From Dromaius novaehollandiae (Eukaryota; Chordata; Aves; Casuariiformes; Dromaiidae), in contig NC_088098.1 in NCBI RefSeq assembly GCF_036370855.1, positions 141,690,721 to 141,754,720 of the forward strand: 64,000 nucleotides of DNA. The letters are read 5' to 3'. Shown piece by piece: positions 21,960 through 34,809 of this stretch (position 1 is its first letter; the number at the start of each line of letters is the position of its first letter). The position numbers and the translations under genes are program-made. The notes under the pieces were generated by a model. The model was not told the origin of the DNA, did not search any database, and saw only the letters and a list, made by a program, of their open reading frames with translations.

Positions 21960-24900
21960 GAATTTGTCCTTTGGGTGTACATCCTAAACCTCCATAGTTC
22001 AGTCAATATACACTGAAAATAGTGGGGACACTAAACTGATGCCCTTTGTGAAGGGGCGTTGTATTTTGCTAATAAAAAGCTCATAAATTTGCTGAATATG
22101 CCCCTGTTATCAGGACCCTATTTCCTTCTCCTTTCTCCAGCATCTAACAACCAAAAGCTTTAATAATCACTCTGCTGCTGTGCTCCAATTTTCATCTCAA
22201 TCTCTGTTCTGCTTCTGTGGAACAAATCTTAACAAATCAAAACTGGTGGACCTAGCTTCATTTTTCAACTTTTCTTTCCTGCCTTGATAAATAAAACTCT
22301 TAGTGTGTAAATGAACTTGAATATTCTCCACTAGCCTTTCCCAAAGCAAAGCGGCAGTGTTGATCAAAAAAGGAGATCATGGGAAATGCTTTTTGCTTCT
22401 ATGGCTTATTCCTTCTTATTGTTCCAAACATTTTGCAAGGTTTTACTGCCTTAAACCTACTGCATTATAGAGAGTAATTGTTCAAATTCTAAGGATGTAA
22501 AAACATGGAGAAGGCATAACTGATCCTATCATCTGCCAGAGAGCTGTAGGTAACATTTAACCCATACAATTACAGAATGAGTTGCAAATATTGTGTATTT
22601 CTAGGATTGAGATTTCTGTACTGGGATGTATTTAAAACAAGCTTTTCTGTTATGCATTTTCCTACTAAAATAAAATATACATTTTATTTTATCATCACTG
22701 TGGTGGCAGATGGTATCAATAGATTCCAAAAGGAATACAGAAAAAATCATATGCAACAGCTCAATAAATGGACATTGAAAGGACTAGTCCGGGATGACCT
22801 TTCTAGTTTTCCTAGTATAACAAGTACAGATGTTAGGGGAATACAAGGGGAATGGACCACAAAAAGCAACGAGGATTATGTGTCTAAATAGGATCTCCTA
22901 TTGCTACTGCCATAGGCAAATATTTGCCAAATGGGCAGCTGGGCCCAGTAAGGCATTTCCTGTGTTTTTGTGAATATAATAGTTGCTTCCTGATGATATG
23001 CCTAGCACCAGTCCTTCCGTTCTTAGTAACAGTCTGACCTACGTATTACAAAAAGTAGTAGAGGAATTGTCTTTCCTTTTCCCTCTATGAATTTAACTTA
23101 TGTGCTTGTCACTTAAACTTACCAAATATTCTAATTTGATTTTTTTTAATGAAAAAATGAGAGATATTAAAACAACTAAAATGTTCAGGAACAGCCTGCA
23201 GGTTTTTTAACTACACCCGGTCTTTCATTCAAAAAAAAATCTGAGGCTTTAAACTGAAAACTGCTTCTGTTTTTTTTGTTATTTTGTAATTAGTTTCTCT
23301 TTATACAGATGTCACTAGTAAGACTTTCCTTACACTTAGCCGTACACTTAGCACTCGTGCTGGCCTAAGTTCTTTTCACTCTGCATCTTACTTGTACACT
23401 TGCCTTGCAGAAAAATTGTATCTGGTCACAGATGTAATCATATTCTTCTTCTAATACTGAAGACAAACTGACCTTTGAAAGAAATGAAGACCTTTCTGAA
23501 TCATTTTTTACTTGTTCTTCACTTTGTAGTATTCTTTGTCCTCTCATGGAATTTCAAAATTGCAGTAATAATTATTGATTATTAACATAGTCTTCTGCAA
23601 TTCACCTCTTATCCATGTGCACATCAGTTTGTTCATGTCACCTTGATTTTTGATCTTTATTTGGTTGATTAGTCACTGTATTAAACTACCATATTTATGC
23701 ATTGGTTTAAAATCTATCAGATAAAACCTGCAGAGTGTTATGTACCCAGGTAACTCTATTAATGGAATATATACTGTATAAAAATGAGAATCTTGCTGCA
23801 ATGAAGACTGATATTTCTGAGTCTTCCAGTACTGCCAAGATTACTTACTGTGTTATTAAGATCAGTAGTGTCAATTCTAACTGACTTAAGAGTAAGACTG
23901 CTAATATATCCAGATGATATCTTAATAGTAGCTCCATCAGAAGAAGCTCTGTTAGTTCAACAGCAATAGCTTATTTAATAAATGCTTATGAATAAATGAC
24001 CAAAGGGGTACTGCTTGAGAACCACCATTCTTGTGCCTTGCTGTTGTTGCTAGAATTTTCAGATACACAGTCCTTGGGATTTTTGTTCTGTGTTTACAAA
24101 GCCTCTTGCTATAATAAGATAATGTTTGACGATTCTAAATGCTGCAACAATAAAGAAGTACTATGCAATGCAGAAACTATAGAAATTTGATCTTTTTTAG
24201 AGGCTTTTAGAGACTTTGGTAATGCTTTCAGTTATAATTTTTCTTCATGATGTCTTCTCATTTCTATTTCTAGTACATATCCATCAGTGTGACATCATGG
24301 AAGCATTAGTGAAGGCAAGTTTGGGAAGCTAATTGCTAGGTTTTCTTAGCAGCTGCTGCTAGTGACACAGCTGTGATTCTACTGAATTAGGAGAGAATTC
24401 TATGTCCTGCTTATAATGAGTTCCCAATGATCTAATACCACATAGAAGAGCAGACCAACTGCACACTGTGGTTGTGGCATTGTAGGGCATAAGGAGAAAT
24501 TTCTTTGGATATATTCCAAGTTGTATAAAAATTTATATTATATTTTAAAGATTTCTGAAGTTAATTGGGAAATCAGATGACTACCCCACTCAAATACATC
24601 CATGAGGACAGGTTTCATCTCCTTAAGAAATAAATGCTCTGTGATACAAATGGGATGGCATATTTTGGACCATCTGAAATTTCTTACTAGCTATAAGATG
24701 CATCTCATTGTCATAGCCTAATCTCAAAGCAAAAACCAATAAACACCATTTGCAAAATTAGTATCCAAAAGAAGAGTTAATTAAAAGCTGAAAGAAAAAT
24801 ACTGCCCTTGCTATAGCCGCTCTATGTTCTTGAAGCAAGAGTCTGACAAATGCAAGTTTAAGCAATCAATGTCCAACATATATCCAGTGGCAACGGTGAA

Positions 24901-25290
24901 ATTATTAGTCCGGCTTTCAGTACCTTTTCAGCCAATCAGCAGCATCTCGGTTTTTCTCTTCGTTGATTTTCCATGGCTATTTCTCATCCTCGAATACTGT
25001 GTAATCAAATTAAGTGACAGACATAACACTGTAAGAAATGACTTTGAACAGTAACATTATCTAAGACTGGAAGATTAAAACAAAACTTGGGGTGTTCATG
25101 TATGCATCCATACATGGTCTTGCATATCTATAACACATACATAATTACTTTTAATTCCAGGAGAATATGTCACACTGAAAAATTTAAAAAGATTCTTTTC
25201 ACAGAAATTTCATACATTAATATTATTAAAGTGTCAACTTCTTTCTGCATTTAGACTTAGTTTAAGAAATAGAACAGTAATACTAAAGAT
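21960..25290. other. AT-rich non-coding stretch
   Basis: No gene, RNA gene or interspersed repeat recognised. Open frames up to 104 codons (22577-22891, +) lack any motif. Confidence 0.5.
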
Positions 25291-25324
25291 CACAAGTGTC
25301 CATATTATTATGGACATATAAAAT

Positions 25325-25376
25325 ACACACACAAATATTTGTGTGTGTGTGTTTATGTATATATACATACATATTT
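25325..25376. repeat. CA/TG microsatellite forming a 24-bp perfect palindrome
   Basis: ACACACACAAAT (25325-25336) is followed directly by its exact reverse complement ATTTGTGTGTGT (25337-25348). A further TG run and a TATG/TACA-rich tail follow. The CA tract therefore flips to TG at a centre of symmetry. Confidence 0.93.
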
Positions 25377-25604
25377 GTCTGTGGTTTTGCTTGTCCAATT
25401 CAATAATAGATAAAACATTTTTATGGGCAGAGTCTGCTTGTTCTTGTGTAACACCTAGCATGTCAAAGACCTTAGTTTTGATTTGTGAGCTTCTTGTGAT
25501 AATGCAACATAATTAATTTCATTCTTGTCCCAACTGATGTTTTTATTTACTTTGCACAAAGTTTTATTTATTATTTTGAGGTCTGGGGGAATATCAAGCC
25601 ATCC

Positions 25605-25690
25605 TATGCTAAAAAGTATGACTAAGAGGCTAGCCTCTGCCCTAAAGAGCTGGCTTATAAACTAAATAGAGAAAACAAGCAATGTATTTT
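25605..25690. repeat. Short ancient repeat motif, copy 1
   Basis: It contains CCTCTGCCCTAAAGAGCT followed by a TATAAACTAAATAGAGAAAACAAG-like segment. The same order of blocks (CTGCCC...AGAG.TTACA..CTAAAT...ACAAG) recurs at about 30605-30700 and 33445-33520. I take the three as remnants of one old amniote interspersed repeat, but cannot name the family. Confidence 0.4.
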
Positions 25691-26160
25691 ATTATCAAGT
25701 ACACTCAAAGACTCAAACTTAGTATTTATTTCAGAGGCATTTGACCTTTGAAGAAATAACTTGACTTCACAAGGTGTTTCCATGTACTCAGGCTGATGTG
25801 TCAGAGTGGAGGATTCACACTGACAGGAGGTTGCTGACAACTTTAGGTTGATATTTCTGAGTTAGGAATCAGAAATTGTTCTGTCTGACAAATCGAAAAG
25901 CCAACATCTTATCTTATTTTTTGGTACAGCTGTAAAAGGATAGAGAATGGAAAGTGTCTTCTGTTTGCTTTTAATTTCTGCACATTTTAAACAGTGTCCT
26001 GTATACTTTATATAATAGGAAGGTATTGAACTAACAGAGCTTCTTTCATCAGTAAAAAACACCTATACTTGTCAAACAAGTTCTGAAAGCTTCTAAGTGT
26101 TAAGATTATAAATGCAAATATTCCAGATTTTTTTAATATAATGTAAAAAGTATATTTACA

Positions 26161-26202
26161 TACACATGCGCTAACACACACACATACACACAAACATACA
26201 CC
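26161..26202. repeat. CA-rich microsatellite
   Basis: An interrupted run of CACA and TACA units on the + strand. Confidence 0.85.
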
Positions 26203-27440
26203 TATATATGGTGCTGGATGATCATGCACAAACAGTACACATTTTTTGGAGAAAATTAGTACAACTATCTGGTAATGAGCAAGCCTAACAACTGAGATTT
26301 TGTTTTATTTCACTGGTTTAGTGAAAGACAGTATGCTTTCATGCAGAATGCCAAGAGTACTACATGGATTGAAAAACCTCAACATCTATTCATTTGAAAA
26401 GGTCATACATATATTCATGAAGACTACAATTAGATGATGATTGGTTAAATCTGAACTCTAGGAGCATTTAGAGGACATCATGCAGTTTCCATGGGTATAT
26501 TTGGGCAATGAAAGCCTGCAACATCTGAAGCATTTCTTGAATACTAGTAAAAGGCATAAACCTTTCTCTACAAATTTACTCAGTTTTAAACATCATAGCT
26601 AATTATCAGATGCCACAGCCAAAATTAAAGAAAACAGCATATTTCTACATAAGAAGTTAGTGAAAGAAGGTAGTTTTTGATTTTTGATATTCAGCTGGTT
26701 TGTGACAGACATTAGCCACAGCTAGGGCCTACGGAATGGATCTGACCATGCTACAGTTTGTTTTCCTTTCTCAATATTTTATTTGAGCTTTTGGAAACTT
26801 CTGAGAAAGAAAGAGAGTAAAGCTGAAAACTAGAAGACAAAACTTGCATTACATGAGTAATACTTACAGAACCAGGTGAGCATCCCAGAGCAAGGACCTT
26901 TGGGTTTGGGGATATATTTTGTTTCAGTATCACAGAATCCCTATCATGAATGTTAGTTTATTATTGTTACTGCTTTTGATTTTTAGAAAATGAGTGATTC
27001 CAGTAATAAAAGTGTTTTTCAAAAGGTACAAAAATACATCTGATGGAAACTCATTTATTGAATTATAGGGTGATACTGATACCCATTCATATATTCTCTC
27101 TCTTTTTGTTGCAAAGATCTATGATATTTTTTGACAGACACAGCAAAAGAATAAGTGACAATATGCAAAGTGTTATAATTATTCATAACTTGAGAGAAAT
27201 AAAACCCTCTTTCTCTCTTCATGTTCTGCAGGCCATCCAAAGCGTGCACCATTAAATGATCAAACATTCCACTCACACTTCCGGAACAATTTAATGTGTG
27301 CTAAAGTCAGTGGGAATCTTTGCACTCCTCTTTGCATTAGCTTGTTAGATCACAATACCATGCTAAGCACATATGATCTCAATCTGAATTACTTAGTACA
27401 GATATAATTATCATACAAAATAAGAATGAGTTTTCAATCC

Positions 27441-27460
27441 TATGTATGTATGTATGTATG
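27441..27460. repeat. (TATG)n tetranucleotide microsatellite
   Basis: About five uninterrupted TATG units. Confidence 0.9.
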
Positions 27461-30132
27461 GCCTATGCAAGAAAAAAAAAATAATCCTTTAAAATATTTG
27501 CCTTTTTTTCTTCCTGTTTTTAGTGTTAAGTGAAATTCCAGCCCCCTTACAGTAACTTGAGTTTAGTATTGGCTTTAGTAATGCCAAAATCTTTTCCAAA
27601 ATATCAGTTTAACAGAATCCTGCCTCGTTTATTTAATTTGATACAATGACATCCTTCATTCCTTGTTAATTTTATTCCGTTAGCTGCCTTTTAACAAATT
27701 TATTACCAAAGCACAATAAAATCAATGCTAAAAATTAAAAGGTAGATAAAATTAGATTTTTAGTATTACTGATGAAGTACAATAAATACTTAAGATTTGC
27801 AACTAATCTATAGCATTCCCATAGGTTTGAGCTTGTTTACTGACTAACACAAATGTTTATTGTAAGTTGTTCTTTTTTACTCTGTACTCAGAAGATGTAT
27901 AACCTATCAAAAGAATACTCCTGTTGCCTGGAATTCTTAATATTTTTATGTCCAATGTTTCACATCTATTGCATACCATGTTTTACGAGGTTAGTTATTT
28001 ATTGACAAAAGTAACACAGAATCCAAATAAAATTATTTTTATATCACTGTTTATAAATCTGAGTTCTCAGCTGAGATTAGAGAGATTAGAAAGCACAAAC
28101 CATAAAAAAGCATAAAGATGTGTTAGCTTGTGGCAAACCAGCAAATCTGTTATCATCTTTGGTTATCTTGTCTGTGTTTTGAACAGAGAAGTTGCCTACG
28201 GCTGAAATTACTCAGAGACAAATAGTAGACACACTGGCATGTTCATACGATGAGCAGTGTTCAACATATGTAAATTGGATTTTAGGTGCTATCTGGATCC
28301 AGTTAGCCTCTAGCATAGCCTTAGGGCTTCAGTCATCTGCGCTGACAGACATGAATGTCCAAGCAACTGTTCTGCCAGAAAGAATCACTTAGTGCCCATG
28401 GCTCAAGCCCTTCCACCTCTGACATACCATCCTGACATCTGGAGTTGATTTTCTTGCATCAGGATATTGCTTTCTGAACATACCATTCATTTCCTTCACA
28501 TTGCCAGATTCTCACAAATTGTGTTTGTTTGGGACAAAGTTTGGATTCCAAATGATTTAAAATGTGTCTGCAATAAGAATGTAATGCTCCCACAGCTAAT
28601 CAAATTAAATCCAAAGGGGTCCATAAATCAGATTTTTTTTTTGCCTCCTTCATTCACAACTCAATGTATAAAGGTAAATTGTTGGCAACTTTTATAATAA
28701 AATTTGTCACTTCTAATACTAAATGCCAGTCTAAGTTAACAGACAAGTTGTAAACTCTGAGAATTGAGGAGCAAACTTGCTATATTATGGCAGGACCCCA
28801 AAGAGGGGCAGGATGGACAGCTGCATGTAATCACCTCTTGAATGATCAGATCCTGCAGGCTAGAACCCTTAGAAACCACATTCTGAATGGACCTAAATAG
28901 CTTGTTGGACTGTTCAAACCCATTGGCTGCTATTTGAAAACAGGCTTTCCCCAAACAAAACTTGCAACTGAACACACATTCATTTTGATTTTCTGTGACC
29001 TTATCAAGTCACACCTCAGTTCATGTAACCTTAGTGCTTCACTGTGATTGTTTTTGATTATTTATTTATTTATTGTTCCTGTAATTACCTAAAAAAACAG
29101 CAATGATGACACCACCTTGCAGGTTAAGTGGGAGTATCAGTGTAATCTCTTGGGAGCTAAGCCATGGCTTTCTTTGCAGTCCACTCAAATTAGAAATAAC
29201 ACCCATTTCTAAAATACAGTGCCAGTACAGTATTACTGTATTCACTATTAGCTCCAAAATTGCATAGGTCAACCCATGTGGACATACAGCAGCAATGCCA
29301 CCAATGCTAGCTCTTATCTTACATTTCAAGGAATCTAAATTTAAGAAGTTACTTATGTAACTTATCAACTTAAAAAATCACCACCCAAAAAAAGCAGATG
29401 AGATTTTTTAAAATACTGAACCATAAATTATTCAAAATGTATAAGAAAATTAGATGAATGCTTACTTAGCATTTGACAGAATATAGCATTTCTTTCCTGT
29501 CTTGCTAGCTTAACTGACTTACTTGAAACAAAGAGGCAAACTGAGAGTGCACTCGTATGTCCAAAGACTGAAAAAAATTGCAAAGGCTGGTTACAAAATG
29601 TTTGGTGAGTCATGTCAAATAGAGATAAAAATCCACCACCTCTATTTTGTTTTCTTGTGAGCCCAGTGAGTGATCGAGGGGTACTCAGAGACAGTAACTG
29701 CACTTGATGATGGTGGATTGTTTTCACTAACCCTGTCAGCTGCATGAAATGACTGACAACTGTGCTAGAAAACAAGGAGTGCTAAAAGGGGCAATGATAT
29801 GTTGGGAGAAAAGAAAAAAGATAGCCATAAATCACTCTTCTGTTAAAAATAAATTTGTAGGTGACTGTTGTGATGGCTGTTTACCACTCTTCAAGTGTTT
29901 CTAGTGTAATCTTATGCAACTTCTTTTTTGCCTGCTCTATCCACCTGTTGCCTCCCATTTTTAATGAATATAATAAGGACTTCAGGGCAGACACTGCCTT
30001 TTTATATGTTTATACTAAGCTTCATGGGATACAACTGCAAAATATTTATAATTGTTAATAAGCTATGAATTATTGTTATAATTTTATTAATATTATGAGG
30101 TCAGGAAGGACAGGTCATCACTCATTAAACCT

Positions 30133-30150
30133 GTCATTAGGCCTAATGAC
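30133..30150. repeat. Perfect 18-bp palindrome
   Basis: GTCATTAGGCCTAATGAC reads identically on both strands with no spacer. It carries two TAAT cores in mirrored positions, so it could bind a homeodomain dimer. It could also be chance. Confidence 0.93.
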
Positions 30151-30604
30151 CAAGCCCTTATTTAATTAATATCTATAATGCTTTTTTGCACACATCACCC
30201 TTTTTAATAGGATAATGCAATGCATCTTTTATTACAGTCCACACAGATTATAATCTGGTAGAGTTTGTTAGCTGTGTTGCCATCTGACAGAGAGTTAGGG
30301 CTTTTTTTTTTGGACTGGTGATCTTAGATATGTCCCCTCCCTCTCCCTTTTCCAGGCTCTCATGCATGTATGTAGTCATATAAGAAAAGTAAGAGACTAT
30401 GCAAACTTGACTTTTCATTACTTGGCATGAATTTAATATGGCTGTAAATCAAAGCAAGCAACAGTGCCATAAGCCTAACCTCATTATGATTAAATAAGTG
30501 TACTTAGTTACACTTATCATATATATCCATATTAATATTTAAGATGTATACTGTGATGGTGTTCAAAGACCTCTATCAAAGTTAGGGCTTGTGTAAAGAT
30601 AGAT

Positions 30605-30700
30605 AGGAAGATACCTCCTCCAGAGAGTTTACATTCTAAATCTTACACAAGCAGATGAAGGGTGAGAAGGATATGACCCATAAATAAATAAGCATGATGA
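30605..30700. repeat. Short ancient repeat motif, copy 2
   Basis: Holds CCTCCAGAGAGTTTACAT, then TCTAAATCTTACACAAGCAG and AAGGGTGAGAAGG, matching in order the motif of the copies at about 25605 and 33445. The family is not identified. Confidence 0.4.
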
Positions 30701-30709
30701 TGACTGACA

Positions 30710-33360
30710 CAGTTGTATTTACTAATATGGTTGTTGTTGCTGCTTTCCCTGGGTAACTCATCCTGAGGAATTATGTTAGAAACTTGCTGCAAATAATTAG
30801 CAAAAAAAAGGTCCAAGGCAGATGAGGCTTTAAATGCTGTAATAGATACTGTCTAGGTCAGTAGAATATTTTGTCAGTGAGGACTTCGATAGCACTAATG
30901 GAAGTCCACCTGAGCCCCTACTGATGATAATACTATCAGCAGACACACTGATAAATTATAATGCGCTCAGCAGCAGAAGCAGCCACTCCAGAAGCATCCT
31001 TAAAGTGAATTTCCTTTAATAGCTGGGAAGACAAATGGCTCACATTTTATCATTGGATTCCTCCTCTTTCAGAAAATTGGCAATAAACTTCCTGTCCTTA
31101 GCTGAAGATTTGGCAGCAACTTGGGCATAACAAATTTAACCCATTCAGTGGCTTTCAGCTGTTTATTTATATCAGTTATTTGTTCAATCTGTTCTTCTTA
31201 AACTAACAGATCTTAAGTATTTTCATATCTGAAATTAGGATGATTTGTTTTTAAAATGGCTCAAAAACTGAAGTAGAGTTTCTGAAGAGGTCAGACTCCT
31301 GTGGCATTGCTATTCAGAAGTGTTTTCCTGTACTGAGAGCACCTAAATTCACTAGATACTTTCCATTTCAATTTCAAATTTCCTTACTTGCCTCAAACTG
31401 TTTCCAGGCTTCCCAGAACCAGCATGAACCTTAGTATCTAACTCTTACTAAATCCAGTCAGACCACCAGAGCATTAACTACAAGCACACAAACAAATATG
31501 CCCAAATTACTGTGGCTTAATGAGGTACTACTCATTAGCTGAGCTGATTTTGTACTCTTTCACTTAGCAAACGGTTGCAACTGCCACAGTTTAGGATAGT
31601 ATTCCTCAATCCCAATTTTTTTGTTCCTGTTCTGCTGCTGAAGATCATTCTTGCAGCCAAGGTGGCAGAATAAATTTTGCTTTTCTCAATAACTTTAGTA
31701 CAAAATTTCACAGACTAGTATAAACTCCTATTCACTGCTCATTTAAGCTAGTCTGTTTCTTTATACTAAGTGTCTGATGCACAGGGAAACTTTTTTTCCT
31801 GATGATTTAGTTGTGAGGAATGATGATCTCTGGTAGAGGTACATCTGTAAAACTGCACGGAGCTTCACTAATGCTTGTCTATAAATGCCTTTAGCTCATT
31901 TAATCACAGAGTAAAACATGTTATCTTGAATCTACGTGAAGAAAATTGCCTCACTTTTGGGATGAGCTAACATGACAACGAACAGGTAGCTCAGGTGACA
32001 GACAAAACTTGACAGTGTTCTCATACCTTAGGGATCTCACACCTGGGTCCTGTAAGTGCCTTGATATCCAAGGCATTTTCAAAGGATGTCTATGTATACT
32101 AGCATCTTCTTGCGAAAGTCACTGTCAGAGGCATTAATGCTTCCAAAATTGCCTGGTCATTATATAATAGCTCTTTTTACTCAAGCATTCAGTGAGAAAA
32201 GTTAGGTGACTTGGATTCAATGCCTTCATCAGTCAGAGGAGTTTCAAAAATACATTCTCAAAAGAGTACAGTTCAATAGAAGCTAGTTTGGGTAGAAAGC
32301 ACTTTCTACCTTCCTGTTGAAACCATACTTTGGGTACCAAAAGAAACAGGATTATTTTGGCTAGGAAGAGCATGAATGATATAATCCATTGAGAAGGACA
32401 TTCAGAAATGGGTATCACTGCCTAAAACTGAGACTCTCTTTCATGTAATTATTTTGCAAAGAGAAAAGAATTCTAATACTTCTAATCTTCTAATTGACTC
32501 TTTTTGTAGTTCAAAAGCAGATTTTCTAACAACTTCCAAGAATGATTTTTGTAGAAAACTCACTCGCCTTTTGGAGCTTTGAGCTATAGTGTTCTGAAGT
32601 ACACAGGTCTGTGAGCAGCATCTTATAGACCACGAATTGTCAAAGGAGTTACCTGCAGAGCTATTATGTTTGGTTTTGAAAGTCCAGATCCCTAATATTG
32701 TGGCTGTAGATGAAACCCAGGTTGCTGAAGAGAGCTGACTTGTAAATCAATGTGGGCTCTGGCATTGCCATTAGATATTTAGGGACTGCAACTCATTTCT
32801 CTTGGCTTTCATTTAATGATATTTCTGTTCTCCTTCCTGTGCTGTTGCTGCTTAAGGTTTAAGATGTACATGCATGCCAGTAAACTATTTTTTTTCTTAT
32901 ATGGTGTTAGGCATATTCTTTTCTGTACTCTTTAAATTATGCTATAAAAATTGTTCTAATATTAATAACTTGTCAGTCTGTGCAGCATTTTAAAAGTAAA
33001 AAGGTTACAAAGCACTTGTAAGGTCTGACTACAAGGCACTTTGTGTCTGTATCTAATTTAAGAGAGAATGGAAGCAGGGGTGGATAACTAGCCTCTGGTT
33101 AGCTCAATCTTTCATATCAATGAAAAGTCACAGACAACATTTGTCAAGAGCAAATCAAGATTTCTATGGGTGTGGAGGGCAAACTGCACTTTCAGTGTTT
33201 ATGTGAATGCTATGCAGAATTCCCAGAAAAATATTAATCTGAATCAAAATCTAACTGTATTAACCTTAAAAAAAAGAGCTGACTGTACAGCACAGGGAAT
33301 AAATAGGCCTATTGTTGAGGAAGGTATAGGTTTGTCTGTTTGTCTGTGCTAGGAGAAAGG
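30710..33360. other. AT-rich non-coding stretch
   Basis: No gene or recognisable repeat. A minus-strand frame at 32233-32418 and the + frame at 33170-33352 are about 60 codons and unsupported. Confidence 0.5.
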
Positions 33361-33372
33361 CAATCTTTTTAA

Positions 33373-33395
33373 TGCAGTTAATTATATTAACTGCA
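33373..33395. repeat. Inverted repeat TGCAGTTAA/TTAACTGCA
   Basis: Perfect 9-bp arms around a 5-nt loop (TTATA). Confidence 0.88.
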
Positions 33396-33444
33396 GTAGC
33401 ACCCAAGGAATTTGGTCCCACTGTATCTATATAGCACATAATAC

Positions 33445-33520
33445 AGAAGAGAGAAAGATCTGCCCTCCAGAGAGCCTACAGACCTAGATGCCAGTAGGGA
33501 CATAAGTTGTGAGTATGCGC
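33445..33520. repeat. Short ancient repeat motif, copy 3
   Basis: GATCTGCCCTCCAGAGAGCC, then TACAGACCTAGATG, again follows the block order of copies at about 25605 and 30605. The family is not identified. Confidence 0.4.
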
Positions 33521-34179
33521 AGGGATTGTCTTGATTCACTGTAGCTATATTACCTCAGGCCTTGTGCTGTGTTGATGAGACTCTGGTTTCTGGCCAGTTC
33601 AGTTTGTGGGTAGAGGAAGTTTTCATCTGTCCAGAATTTATTTCACAGAAATACCCTCTATAGCTTCTGTCCTGTTTCCAAGCATGTGAAAAGAAAATAA
33701 CTGTTAAACTCATCTCATGATTAACTTGTTCATGTCTGAGGGATATCTGAAGCTTAAAGATACTATGGTTCGGAAATGCTAAGTACTGTTGTCAGATATT
33801 GATCAGCAGTTTGACCCCTTAATTAGGTATAGTTTCAGATGAAAGGAAGAACCTTGTTTTGAATGATCATGAATAGAAAGAGAGGCAATGAGAGAACTGA
33901 AGTCAGTTTCCAATTCAGTGTCATCACTGGCAACCCATAAAGATATTTTTTTTCTGTGTGCAATAAAGCTAGACAGGCACACTGATAATGGAGGGATGGG
34001 CTTCATCCGACAGAAGAGAGAAATACTAGTGATGACTGAATACTTGTCCATAGATAGGACTGAATACTAAACTAGTCTCTTAATAGAATGATGTGTGTAT
34101 TAAATCTGACAACATAGGTCACACTTTAAGATGAGAGACTGACTTTTTGTAAATCAGGAAAAAAAAAAGTTAGAAAACA

Positions 34180-34805
34180 TGATTAGTAACCAGGAACAAG
34201 AGGCCAAGATCAAATGTGATCCTTGGATAAATAGAAATGAGAGATCACAGTAAAATACTGCATTAATATGAGTAGGATGACAATATTACATCCTATTTCA
34301 GAGTTTACACTTTAGAAAAAATGTTGATAAATGGTGAAGGTTGAGAAAAGGCTTTCAAGGATGAATCACAGTCTGGAAAACCTGCCTTGCAGTAAGAGAC
34401 TAAAGAAGTAGAATCTAATTATCTCAACAATAAGAAGGTTAAGGGGTGACTAATCATGATCTGTAAGTATGTAAGTTGAAAGAAGAAGTTAATAACAAAG
34501 GGCTCTTTATTTTAACAGACAAAGTCAAAGTGAAGTCCAATTTTTCAGGACTACAGGTCAGGAACATGATTTTGACAGTGAGGATAATCATCTGTTGGTA
34601 AAATACACTCAGATAAGGTAGAATCTGCACAACTTGAAATATTTAATGTTGTTGTTGTTGTTAAGGAAAAACTTGCACACTTTAGTTCAACAGTAACTTG
34701 TTGGCTTAATGAAAAAAGAATTACCTGATGAAGCACTTAGCCTAAATGTTGTGAAAGGTCTCGGTAGATAATTATAATGGTCTTTTCTAGCTTTGACTTT
34801 ATGAA
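34180..34805 (+). mobile_element. CR1 LINE, 5'-truncated 3' end, decayed
   Basis: The order of blocks follows the 3' part of sauropsid CR1 elements. There is an AAAAATGTTGATAAATGG segment, and then TGGAAAACCTGCCTTGCAGT with AGAGACTAAAGAAGTAGAAT. AAGAAGGTTAAGGGGTGACT and GGGCTCTTTATTTTAACAGA follow, then GACAGTGAGGATAATCATCT. The terminal TAATGGTCTTTTCTAGCTTTGACTTTATGA corresponds to the family's 3'-terminal '..GGTCCCTTC..' consensus. A (GTT)n microsatellite at about 34648-34662 has expanded inside it. Reading frames are destroyed. Only about the last 600 bp were inserted, which is the usual 5' truncation. Insertion is in + orientation. Confidence 0.85.
34648..34662. repeat. (GTT)5 microsatellite
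   Basis: Five GTT units inside the CR1 fragment. They are not part of the family consensus as I recall it, so they arose after insertion. Confidence 0.9.
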
Positions 34806-34809
34806 AGGA

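Larger units (their letters stand above)
25700..30130. other. AT-rich non-coding stretch
   Basis: No gene recognised. Contents are a CA-rich microsatellite near 26161-26202, a (TATG)n run near 27441-27460, and an isolated TATCACAGAATCCCTATCATGA block near 26928 that resembles part of a CR1 3' end but is too short to call. Open frames up to 115 codons (29428-29775, -) show no domain. Confidence 0.5.

Noticed and set aside
26925..26955. TATCACAGAATCCCTATCATGA as a CR1 3' end
   Set aside because: The match is under 25 bp and the flanks do not follow the CR1 order.
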